Assembly: GCF_001905505.1 (NCBI RefSeq)
Contig: NZ_LIPG01000001.1
Location: 744,001 to 808,000 of the forward strand
Length of the DNA stretch: 64,000 nt
Direction of reading: 5' to 3'
DNA from: Streptomyces sp. CB02058
GTDB taxonomy: Bacteria > Actinomycetota > Actinomycetes > Streptomycetales > Streptomycetaceae
Below, piece by piece: positions 36,204 through 44,069 of the stretch (position 1 is its first letter; each line of letters opens with the position of its first letter). The notes under the pieces were generated by a model. It was given only the letters and a program-made list of their open reading frames with translations, made no database searches and was not told the origin of the DNA. The position numbers and the translations under genes were made by a program.

Positions 36204-37892
36204 GTGGAGCCGTTAACTCGGGAAGACCCGCGGCAGGTCGGTCCCTTTCTGCTGCTCATGCGCCTCGGGGAGGGCGGGATGGGCCGGGTGTATCTGGGAC
36301 GCTCACCGACCGGCCGCATGGTGGCGGTGAAACTGGTGCACGCGGGGCTGGTGGGAACCCCTGGTTTCCGGGAGCGGTTCGCCCGGGAGGTGCGCATATC
36401 CCGGACGGTGACGGGCGCCGGTACCGTGCCGGTCGTAGCCGCTGATCCCGAGGCGGCGGTTCCCTGGCTGGCGTCCGCCTATGTGGCCGGCCCGTCGCTC
36501 GCCGAAGCCGTGCACCGGTACGGACCGTTCGGTACGCCCGCCCTCTGGCGCTTGTTGTCGGGGCTGGGCGAGGCGTTGGAGGCGGTGCACACGAGCGGGC
36601 TCGTACACCGGGACCTCAAGCCCTCCAATGTCCTGCTGTCCCTGGACCGGCCGCTGCTGATCGATTTCGGGATCGCCCGAGCGGCTGACGAAGCCGGGCT
36701 TACCGGCACCGGCCTCGTTGTCGGTTCGCCCGGATACATGTCACCGGAGCAGGCCGAGGGACGGGAGGTCTCCTCGGCCGGCGACGTCTTCTCGCTGGGA
36801 GCCGTGTTGGCGTTCGCGGCGACCGGGCGCAGCCCGTTCGGTGGCGGATCGGGTCCGGAACTCCTCTACCGGATCGTGCATCACGCCCCGGACCTCAGCG
36901 GAGTCGATGAGGCACTCGCCGACGTCGTACGGGAGTGTCTGGCCAAGACTCCTGGCCAACGGCCCACGCCATTGGCACTGCGGGAACGCGCGGACGCCGC
37001 GATCCAGGACGTCGGCACGGACTGGTTGCCCGCCCCGGTGGCCTCCGCGATCGCAAGAAGAGCCGAGCAACTGCTCAACATGGAGGGCGAGAGAACCGAG
37101 AAGGACGGCTGGCCGCACTCCGGGGCCAGCCCCACCGCCGTCGTCACCGAGGTGGTGCCCGACCCGTCACCCGGGCAGCATGCCGCGCCGACCCAGGCAG
37201 CCGGTCGGTACGGCGCCGTACCGCCGCCGCATCCACCCTTCACTCCGCAGGCCGGTCACAGAATGCCCGGGTTTCAGGTGCCGACTGTTTCCCGGCCGGA
37301 CGGAACCGGTGCGAGCAGTCGCCGTTCCGCGGCCAAGGTCGCGGCCTTCCTCGGTCTGACTGTCGTAGCGGTGGCCACAGGAGTGATCATCGCCCTCAAC
37401 ACCGCAGACCCGTCCACGCCTTCTCGTTCGGGCTCCGACAGGTCCACTCCCCAGCAGCCGGTTCCGGCGACGGCGAGCCCGGCAGAGGGCGGGACGGAGC
37501 GTCCGACGGCTCCGGCCACCGAACAGCCGACGAAGGAAGTGTCGCCCGTCGAGGGCGAGTGGCGTGGCACCTACCGCTGCGGCCAGGGTGAGACAGGTCT
37601 CACCCTGACGATCACCGATGCCGACGGCGCCCTCACCGCCACCTTCGACTTCTATCCGGTCGCCTCCAACCCTGATGTCCCGGAGGGGTCGTTCGCCATG
37701 CGCGGGACGCGTGTCGGGACGCACATGGACCTCTACGGGGACCACTGGATCGTGCAGCCGGAGGACTATCTGATGGTCGGTCTCTCCGCGGACGTCGCGG
37801 GCGGTTCCCCGAAGGCGCTGGTCGGACCCGTGACCGACCCGGACGGAGAGCCGAGCGACAGCTGCGCCACGTTCTCCGTGGAAAGGCAGTGA
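36204..37892 (+). CDS. Membrane serine/threonine protein kinase with a TTA (bldA) codon
   Basis: A receptor-type kinase of 562 residues. The kinase domain (about 12-275) has LGEGGMGRVYLG, Lys43, HRDLKPSN near 135 and DFG in LIDFGIA. A Pro-rich linker, one membrane helix (about 378-400) and an extracellular beta-rich domain (about 450-562, beginning VEGEWRGTYRCGQGETG) follow. The GTG at 36204 is the best start; codon 4 is TTA at 36213, so translation should depend on the bldA tRNA. It lies between the Tad operon and the first pilin-fused toxin and may link development to this system. Confidence 0.85.
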   Translation: MEPLTREDPRQVGPFLLLMRLGEGGMGRVYLGRSPTGRMVAVKLVHAGLVGTPGFRERFAREVRISRTVTGAGTVPVVAADPEAAVPWLASAYVAGPSLAEAVHRYGPFGTPALWRLLSGLGEALEAVHTSGLVHRDLKPSNVLLSLDRPLLIDFGIARAADEAGLTGTGLVVGSPGYMSPEQAEGREVSSAGDVFSLGAVLAFAATGRSPFGGGSGPELLYRIVHHAPDLSGVDEALADVVRECLAKTPGQRPTPLALRERADAAIQDVGTDWLPAPVASAIARRAEQLLNMEGERTEKDGWPHSGASPTAVVTEVVPDPSPGQHAAPTQAAGRYGAVPPPHPPFTPQAGHRMPGFQVPTVSRPDGTGASSRRSAAKVAAFLGLTVVAVATGVIIALNTADPSTPSRSGSDRSTPQQPVPATASPAEGGTERPTAPATEQPTKEVSPVEGEWRGTYRCGQGETGLTLTITDADGALTATFDFYPVASNPDVPEGSFAMRGTRVGTHMDLYGDHWIVQPEDYLMVGLSADVAGGSPKALVGPVTDPDGEPSDSCATFSVERQ

Positions 37893-38273
37893 GGGAGCAT
37901 TCGGGCCCGCGGTCCCCGGCGCTGTGTCCGGTCGCAGGGGCGCGTAGGCCGGTCGGTGGGAGGCGGAGGACGGATTTGCGCCCGGTATGCCGTGTATGGG
38001 TGTCCGGGGGTTCACGGTGACCGGGGAGCCAGGGCCCGGAGGGCCGTGCGGACGTCGGTGAGTATGGCGTCGGGGGTACGCAACGATCGGGGGCGGGTTC
38101 TCCGGTGTGACGGGCGCCGCCGCCAGGCTCTCCGGTTGCGCGGCGCCGTGGTGGACGACTGGGGCGGCGCGTGGGGTGTCTGCGGCGCACAACGGCCGCA
38201 ACTGGGCTCCAAGTCGTGGGTGGTGCTGCCCCGGTAGCGATTTCGGCTGGTTCGCCGTGGCGGTAGGTCCTGA
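37893..38273. other. Intergenic region before the first pilin-toxin, no confident gene
   Basis: Open frames on both strands exist (for example 38012-38329 on the minus strand), but they are Arg/Pro-rich, lack ribosome sites and show no family features. The minus-strand frame also runs through the regulon palindrome. Possibly remnant coding DNA. Confidence 0.5.
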
Positions 38274-38291
38274 TTGGGTCCCTGGGCCCAG
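38274..38291 (+). promoter_or_regulatory. Pilin-toxin regulon palindrome, site 2 (REase-type pilin-toxin promoter)
   Basis: TTGGGTCC-CT-GGGCCCAG, followed after exactly 22 bases by TACGGT at 38314-38319. A further TAGCGT lies at 38331. The toxin gene starts at 38363. Confidence 0.8.
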
Positions 38292-38362
38292 GCGCTCAAG
38301 GGGGTCGGCGTCGTACGGTTATCGGCCAAATAGCGTCACGATGAGACGAGTTGAGGTCGAAC

Positions 38363-40792
38363 ATGGCCACCGTGGGGTCAACTCCCGGTTTCGGAGGCTC
38401 CTGGCAGCCGCCCGTTGCCGAGCGCCAGGACATGCCTCAGCTGCTGAGGGTGTCCCGGATCCTCGTCCACGTCCTGTTCGCCATCACGGTGTTCGGCGGT
38501 GTGGGGCTGCTGCTCACGGCGGCGAGCGCCGATGTCCTGGACGGCACGATGCTGGCGCTCGCGGCGTACGGCGCCGCGCCCGGTGTCACCGGGTGGGTCC
38601 TCGCGCGCAGGGCGTGGACCGGCGGGGTGTGGGTCTGGCGCGGGCTCGTCGGCGTACAGATATGGATGCTCCTCGGCGGGATGTCCAGTCTGCGCGACGG
38701 TTCCCTGCGCGGGCTGACCCAGATGTTCCTGCCCCTGGTGATCCTGGTCTTTCTGAGCCGGGCGGAGAGCCGGCAGTGGTTCCGGCTGGACGGTGCGCAC
38801 CGGGAGATCCACGAGGAACCCCGCTTCTCGCTCTCGCGGATGATCACGTGGCGCAGGGACCGGGGCCAGTCGGCGATGGAGTACCTCGGGCTGATCACCG
38901 TAGTGGCGGCGATCATCCTCGCGCTGGCACTGGGCGGTGTGGGCGGGCAGATAACCAACGGCTTGCAGGCCGCCATCTGCTCGCTGACAGGCAGCTCCTG
39001 CCCCGCGCCGGGTGCGGGATCGCAAACCGTGGAGGCCGGCGACGGCACGACCGACGGCGGTACGGACACGGGCGGCACCGACGCGGGCGGTACGGACACC
39101 GGCGGTACGGATGCCGGTGGCACCGACGCGGGCGGTACGGACGGCACCGGCGGCACCACGGGCGGCGCCACCGGCGGGGACTCAGGCGGTACGGACGGCA
39201 CCGGTGGCACCACGGGCGGAGTCACCGGCGGGGACGCGGGCGGCACCGACAGCACGGGCAGCGCAACGGGCGGCAGCACCGGCGGCACGACCGGCGGGGA
39301 CTCAGGCGGTACGAACGGCACCGGCGGGGAAACGGGCGGCACCACCGGCGGCACCGAGACCCGGCCCATCGGCACCGGCCCCATCGAGACCGAGGACGAC
39401 AAGACCGAGGCCGCCGAGGACGAGCCCGGCTGGGAGGACGACGAAGAGGCGTCGGACGAGGGGGAGGAGAAGGAGGACGAGGACTGCTTCTCCGGGTTCG
39501 GGGCCTTCTTCTCGTGCGCGGGGGACAAGGTCAAGCAGGTCGGCCAGGGCCTCTTCGTCGACGGGATCTGGGGCGACCTCACCGGGATCTGGGACACGGT
39601 CACGGACCTTCCCGGCACCTGGGAAGGGCTGAAGGACTACGGCGGCTCGCTCGGCGACGCGTGGTCGGAGGGCACCAAGGACGCCGGTGACAAGTGGCGT
39701 AAGGGCGACTACTGGGATGCCCTGACCGACTGGGGCGGCTCCTCGGTCGACACCGGACTGACCGTGCTCGACGACATGTTCATCGGCGACGAGGTCAAGG
39801 ACCAGTGGAACAACGGTGAGAAGACCCGGGCCGGCACCACCGTCGTGTGGAACATCGGCTCGCTCTTCATCCCCGGTTACGGCGAGGCCAAGATCGCCCA
39901 GAAGCTGGGCAAGCTCGGGAAACTCGGCAAGCTGGGCAAGCTCGGTGAGGCCGCCCAGAAGGCGGGCAAGGCCGCCGAGCGAGCACGCAAGGCCGCGGGC
40001 AAGGGCGATGTCGACGGCGCGAAGAAGGCCGCGGACGAGGCCCAGGAGCACGCCGACGACGCGGCCGACAGGCTGGCGGAGAAGGGCTGCCTGATCAGCT
40101 CGGGGCCGCTCGGCGGGGGCCGGCCGCAGCCGTCGTACGCCGGAGGCGTGAACGCGGCGGCGGGCACCCCTGCCGTGTACCGCGCCAACGGCGTCCCTGC
40201 GCTCTTCGGCGCGGAGACGGAGTGCGACGGGGTCAGCCAGGAGGAGATCGACGCCGCCGAGCAGGCCCAGAAGGACGCCGACGCGGCCAAGGCGGCGGCG
40301 AAGGAGGCCAGCCGCAAGAAGGTCGCCAAGTGGGCCAAGCCGTCCTGGTACGGAGACCTGAAGAACCCCCGCAAGGGTTCGAAGGATCTGGGCGACGGCA
40401 CGTGGAAGGCCAAGAAGTCCGTCGCGTACTGGCCCAGCATGGAGCGCTGGATGCGCTACCAGGAGCAGGTCTCCGGCGTGAAGCGGGGCAAGGAGTACGC
40501 CGTCAAGGACCCCGAGACCGGCCGTGACGTCGACTTCGACGGCTGGGACTCCGCCTCGCAGACGTACAAGGAGGCTAAGTTCGGGTACGGCAAGAAGGTC
40601 CGGCCCGACGGGACTCTGGAGCCGGCGCAGGCGGCGAAGTTCGTGGAGCAGGCACAACGCCAGGTGCGCGCCGCCGGCGGCAAGCCCGTCGAGTGGAACT
40701 TCTCCAATCCGAAGGTCGCCGAGGCGGCGCAGAAGGCGTTCGACGACGCCGACGTGGATGTGATCGTGAAGCACACTGCTGTGGAGAAGTAG
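38363..40792 (+). CDS. Pilin-domain polymorphic toxin with REase-fold C-terminus (Tox-REase-5-like)
   Basis: An 809-residue mosaic. Residues 33-140 hold about four membrane helices. Then comes a prepilin motif G167|QSAMEYLG with a hydrophobic helix, as in Flp. Next are a Gly/Thr/Asp repeat linker (about 226-332), an acidic stretch, a KLG repeat (about 513-527), Ala/Lys-rich helices, and a C-terminal domain from about 690. That domain carries VDFDGW and YKEAKFGYG, an Asp...Glu-x-Lys pattern of restriction-endonuclease-fold nucleases, and the ending WNFSNPKVAEAAQKAF typical of Tox-REase-5. An Imm52-like gene follows 33 bases later. ATG 38363 follows GAGG. Predicted DNA-cleaving effector; export by the Tad machine is inferred. 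Confidence 0.82.
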   Translation: MATVGSTPGFGGSWQPPVAERQDMPQLLRVSRILVHVLFAITVFGGVGLLLTAASADVLDGTMLALAAYGAAPGVTGWVLARRAWTGGVWVWRGLVGVQIWMLLGGMSSLRDGSLRGLTQMFLPLVILVFLSRAESRQWFRLDGAHREIHEEPRFSLSRMITWRRDRGQSAMEYLGLITVVAAIILALALGGVGGQITNGLQAAICSLTGSSCPAPGAGSQTVEAGDGTTDGGTDTGGTDAGGTDTGGTDAGGTDAGGTDGTGGTTGGATGGDSGGTDGTGGTTGGVTGGDAGGTDSTGSATGGSTGGTTGGDSGGTNGTGGETGGTTGGTETRPIGTGPIETEDDKTEAAEDEPGWEDDEEASDEGEEKEDEDCFSGFGAFFSCAGDKVKQVGQGLFVDGIWGDLTGIWDTVTDLPGTWEGLKDYGGSLGDAWSEGTKDAGDKWRKGDYWDALTDWGGSSVDTGLTVLDDMFIGDEVKDQWNNGEKTRAGTTVVWNIGSLFIPGYGEAKIAQKLGKLGKLGKLGKLGEAAQKAGKAAERARKAAGKGDVDGAKKAADEAQEHADDAADRLAEKGCLISSGPLGGGRPQPSYAGGVNAAAGTPAVYRANGVPALFGAETECDGVSQEEIDAAEQAQKDADAAKAAAKEASRKKVAKWAKPSWYGDLKNPRKGSKDLGDGTWKAKKSVAYWPSMERWMRYQEQVSGVKRGKEYAVKDPETGRDVDFDGWDSASQTYKEAKFGYGKKVRPDGTLEPAQAAKFVEQAQRQVRAAGGKPVEWNFSNPKVAEAAQKAFDDADVDVIVKHTAVEK
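39040..39360 (+). repeat. Coding repeat: Gly-Gly-Thr-Asp-rich linker of the REase-type toxin
   Basis: Repeated GGCGGTACGGAC / GGCGGCACC units encode a TGGTDAGGTD-like linker of about 105 residues between the pilin helix and the pretoxin region. Such DNA is prone to length variation. The likely role is a flexible wall-spanning spacer. Confidence 0.8.
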
Positions 40793-40825
40793 CGGCAGCG
40801 GACGCACGAGGGCGGAGAGGCACGA

Positions 40826-41545
40826 ATGTCCGGCGAAGTGGTAGTGAAGGTGTCCTGGGGCCCCCGGCCCGAATCGTCCCGGGAGCTGGCGGTGCGCTGG
40901 CTGGAGGCGCTCCGCCGGCTGACGGAGCTGTCGGCGCCCGACCCGGTCGGCTGGCGCTGGGACGCGGAGGACGGGAAGGGGGCCCCCGTCCCGGCCGGCA
41001 CGGGGGAGTTCGCCGCCGTCGTGGAGGCCGGAGGCCCGGAGGAGGACGCCGACATCCTCGGCAGGCAGGCCGCCGTCGTCGGGACGTGGCCGGACGGCTC
41101 CTACGCCTATCTGCGGGCCAAGGGGGGCGGCAGCGACGCGTACACACCGTTCACCGCGACCCTCCAGCTCTTCCCGGCGTCCGGCGCGACCGCCGGGAGC
41201 GCGCATCCGCTGGCCGGCCGGCTGCCCGACGCCCTCGCGGCCCTGGCCGAGTCCTGGGAGGCCGACACCGGCCTCGCCTACGACCGCCCGCTGTTCAACG
41301 CGATCAGGTCGGCCTTCGGCCTCCGCAACTCGCAGCCCCGCTGCGGCTGGGCTACGTATCTCTCCGCCAACCGCGCCGCCCTCGTGCCCGAGGACCTGCC
41401 CGGCGCGCGGCACACCACCACGGGCGGCGGGCTGGTGCTGGACTCCGGGCGCTCCACACAAGCGGTGGAGGCCGCCCAGCGGGCGCTGGCGGGCGCGGGC
41501 GCTCTGGAGCCCCTGACCGCCTCGGCGCCCCGGCCGGCCTGGTGA
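40826..41545 (+). CDS. Imm52-like immunity protein, copy 1
   Basis: A 239-residue cytosolic protein. It shares with the 42237 product the segment YDRPLFNAIRSAFGLRN, then PRCGWATYLS, NRAALVPEDLPG and a C-terminal GALEPL. From memory this pattern matches the Imm52 immunity family, usually found beside Tox-REase-5 toxins, which fits the upstream gene. ATG at 40826 follows GGAGAGG, 33 bases after the toxin stop. The role is neutralisation of the cognate toxin. Confidence 0.72.
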   Translation: MSGEVVVKVSWGPRPESSRELAVRWLEALRRLTELSAPDPVGWRWDAEDGKGAPVPAGTGEFAAVVEAGGPEEDADILGRQAAVVGTWPDGSYAYLRAKGGGSDAYTPFTATLQLFPASGATAGSAHPLAGRLPDALAALAESWEADTGLAYDRPLFNAIRSAFGLRNSQPRCGWATYLSANRAALVPEDLPGARHTTTGGGLVLDSGRSTQAVEAAQRALAGAGALEPLTASAPRPAW

Positions 41546-42072
41546 GCGAGGCGCTGGAGCTCAGGTCCAGGGTGCGCGGCGACATCGCCGCGATCGTGGC
41601 GCTGCGGACAGGTCCGTACGCGCCACCCTGGACCGGCTGCGCCGACCCCGGACGCTCGGCCTCCGGCGAGGACTTCGCGATCGTCGCGCTCCGGGTCGGC
41701 GAGGACTTCTACGGAGCCGGAGCCGGAGCCGATGGCGCCGAGGACGGCGAGGCCGACGGCGACGGCCGCACGGCGCGCATGGACGCGGCGCACGAGGCGT
41801 TCGAGACCGAGCGCTGGGGCGTGGTTCTCGCCCTCGACGAGCGCTGGGGGCCGCACCGCGAACTCTCCGCCGACGCGTACGAGGAGTCCGAGGCGGCGGG
41901 CGCCTTGGTGCCGCCGTTCTTCGGGGCACTCGTCGAGCTCGGCTACTTCGGCGACGTACAGACCTGGGACGTGGGCGGGCGCACGGTCGGGGTCGGCGTC
42001 GGGCAGATGGACCAGGAGGAGCCGGTCGTGCTCTTCGCCGTGGCGCTGGCACCTGAGTACGCCACCGACTGA
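41542..42072 (+). CDS. Hypothetical protein between two immunity genes
   Basis: A 176-residue acidic soluble protein that I do not recognise. GTG 41542 overlaps the Imm52-like stop by four bases (GTGA), so the genes are translationally coupled. It has an Asp/Glu/Ala/Gly-rich internal segment (about 55-75) and a conserved-looking C-terminal part (WGPHRELSADAYEES, then FFGALVELGYFGDVQTWDVGG). Position suggests an immunity or accessory protein of the toxin island. Confidence 0.6.
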   Translation: MSEALELRSRVRGDIAAIVALRTGPYAPPWTGCADPGRSASGEDFAIVALRVGEDFYGAGAGADGAEDGEADGDGRTARMDAAHEAFETERWGVVLALDERWGPHRELSADAYEESEAAGALVPPFFGALVELGYFGDVQTWDVGGRTVGVGVGQMDQEEPVVLFAVALAPEYATD

Positions 42073-42236
42073 GGCGACGCCCCGGCGGACCACCGGCGCG
42101 GGCCCGGTACGGAACCGGGAAGCTCACGCAGAGCGTCCGGACGGGCAACAACACGCATGACCACGAGCCGGGGTGACGGAGTGAAGGACCAGGAGAAGTG
42201 CCCGCCGGCGCTGTCGGGAAGGCAGAGGAGGACGTC

Positions 42237-42965
42237 GTGCTGAACGTCGTCGTGAACGGTTTCTGGGGCGCCCGCGAAGAGGACCCGCAGGCCATCGCCG
42301 CACGGTGGAACGCCACGCTGGCGCGGCTGGAGGACATCGACAAGGGCACGTTCCACGGGTGGCACGAGGCGGGGGACGGTGTCCCGGCCGATCCCCTGCT
42401 GACCCCCACCGTTCCGGCGCTGGCCGACTACCTCGTACGGGAGAACCCAGGACCGGACCTCGGCGTGGTGGGCTACGGCGGGTCGTTGTGGGCGCAGAAC
42501 CAGGACGCGGCGAAGGCGACCTCGAACGTCCGCGCGGGCGGCCTCTCCCCGTACATCAGCCGCTCCGCCTCGGTCATCCTCCGCTCGCACACGGTGGACG
42601 AGGACGCGGACGTCGTCCGGCGCACCCCGGAGATCCTGGCGGTCATCGGCGAGGAGTGGGACATCGACGCCGGGCAGGTGTACGACAGGCCGCTGTACAG
42701 GACGGTCGCCGAGCACTTCGGCCTGCGGAACAACGACCCGCGCTGCGGCCATGCGGTCTGGCTCTCCGAGCGACGGGCGGCGCTCGCCCCCGAGGGGCTG
42801 CCGGGCACCAGCACACCGGCCGCGAACGGCGGGCTGGTCATCGACCTGACGTACGGCGGCACGCGGACGCCGTCGGCCGAGACCGTCATCGACGTCAACA
42901 CGCGGCTCAGGGCGACGGGCGCGCTGGATCCGCTCGCCACGCCCTTCGACCGGGCCAAGCTCTGA
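42237..42965 (+). CDS. Imm52-like immunity protein, copy 2
   Basis: A 242-residue paralogue of the 40826 product, sharing YDRPLYRTVAEHFGLRN, PRCGHAVWLS and RRAALAPEGLPG. It opens with VLNVVVNGFWGAREE, a typical Imm52 beginning. GTG 42237 is chosen because GAGGAG lies six bases before it; an upstream GTG at 42198 has a badly spaced ribosome site. The two copies have diverged clearly, so the second probably protects against a related toxin carried by other strains. Confidence 0.72.
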   Translation: MLNVVVNGFWGAREEDPQAIAARWNATLARLEDIDKGTFHGWHEAGDGVPADPLLTPTVPALADYLVRENPGPDLGVVGYGGSLWAQNQDAAKATSNVRAGGLSPYISRSASVILRSHTVDEDADVVRRTPEILAVIGEEWDIDAGQVYDRPLYRTVAEHFGLRNNDPRCGHAVWLSERRAALAPEGLPGTSTPAANGGLVIDLTYGGTRTPSAETVIDVNTRLRATGALDPLATPFDRAKL

Positions 42966-43001
42966 CGGGCCCGCTCCGGGGTCACCCGCCTCCGGTTCCG
43001 C

Positions 43002-43448
43002 TCAGCCCGCCACCATCGCCGCGAACGCGATCAGCAGCCCCAGCGAGAACAGCCCGAGCACCCCAGCGAACACGGTCGGCATCAGCACCGGCCCCCACGC
43101 CCCCGGCCCCGCCACCGTCGCCCGCCGCTCCGGGTCCGCCGGGTCGAACGACACCCGCACCGGCGCTCCGACCTCGAAGCCGAAAGGCCCCGGAGCGTGG
43201 TCCGTGAACTCCACCTCGCGGCCGTCCGGGGTGCGGAAGGCGAAGACGTACTCCGTGCGGTAACGGTTCTCCGCACCGGAGCCCCGGTCGATCACACGCC
43301 GGTCCGAGCACCGGCCCTCGGCGCGCTCGCCGCTCCGGACGAGCCGCACCACACGCAGCAGCCGGAGGCCGGAGCGGACCGCGAACGCGCCGAGGAACAG
43401 GCCGAACAGCAGCAGGAAGGTGGCCGTGCCACCGGGCAGTACGTCCAT
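43002..43448 (-). CDS. DUF3592-type membrane protein
   Basis: A 148-residue protein with a membrane helix at each end (about 8-30 and 120-145) and a soluble middle part of DUF3592 type: EYVFAFRTPDGREVEFTDH and VRVSFDPADPERR. Function unknown for the family. It is the last gene of the three-gene minus-strand operon headed by the pilin-domain protein at 46064, 20 bases after the lipoprotein gene. Confidence 0.75.
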   Translation of the reverse strand: MDVLPGGTATFLLLFGLFLGAFAVRSGLRLLRVVRLVRSGERAEGRCSDRRVIDRGSGAENRYRTEYVFAFRTPDGREVEFTDHAPGPFGFEVGAPVRVSFDPADPERRATVAGPGAWGPVLMPTVFAGVLGLFSLGLLIAFAAMVAG

Positions 43449-43468
43449 GAACTCGGCTCCGGAACGGG

Positions 43469-44050
43469 TTACTTGACGGTGATGGAAGCGACGAACGCGT
43501 CGAGGTCCGCCGGGCTCAGCGCACCCTTGACCGCGTTGACCCGGATGGCGAACGGTACGTCCTTCGAGTCGACCCCGGCCACCACCACCCCCGTCATCCG
43601 CGTCCCCTTCACCGGCGTCGACTCCTCGCCCGTCGAGGTGAACTCGTAGTCGATCCGGCGTGCTTCGCGGGCGCTCTCCTCGCCGGCCAGCCGCACGTCC
43701 TCGGTCTCCCCGCGGGTCGCCCCGAGCCCGATCCCGGCGCCCGCCGCCGCCGCGGCCTCGGCGGCGTCGCCGACCCCGGTGGCGAAGTCCAGCTGGACCG
43801 AGACCATGCCGGTGCGCAGCCCCTTCTCCTCCTTGAGCGCGACCGCCGCGTTGGCCTCGCTGCGCTCGGAGGCCGGCTGCGGGGCGTACCCCTGGTCCTT
43901 CGGGTAGCCGACGGACACGCTCTTCGTGTCGAGCGTGCCCCAGCCGTCCGGGACCGTGGCCGTGTCCGCGCCACCGCAGCCGCTGAGCAGTGTCAGGCCG
44001 AGGACGGCGGCTGCCGCCGCACCGAGCGCCTTGGAGTTCGTCAACGTCAT
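43469..44050 (-). CDS. Putative lipoprotein downstream of the pilin-domain protein
   Basis: A 193-residue secreted lipoprotein with lipobox LLSGC (Cys about residue 25). The mature part is a single alpha/beta domain without a recognised family, ending in PADLDAFVASITVK. The ATG at 44050 lies 19 bases after the stop of the pilin-domain gene, so the two are co-transcribed. Its extracellular location and pairing suggest it works with, or restrains, the pilin-domain protein. Confidence 0.72.
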   Translation of the reverse strand: MTLTNSKALGAAAAAVLGLTLLSGCGGADTATVPDGWGTLDTKSVSVGYPKDQGYAPQPASERSEANAAVALKEEKGLRTGMVSVQLDFATGVGDAAEAAAAAGAGIGLGATRGETEDVRLAGEESAREARRIDYEFTSTGEESTPVKGTRMTGVVVAGVDSKDVPFAIRVNAVKGALSPADLDAFVASITVK

Positions 44051-44069
44051 CGCCTCTCGTCGAGCGTGT

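Noticed and set aside
38012..38329. Minus-strand open frame of 105 codons before the first pilin-toxin
   Set aside because: Arg/Pro-rich, no ribosome site, and it runs through the regulon palindrome and -10 element of the opposite strand.
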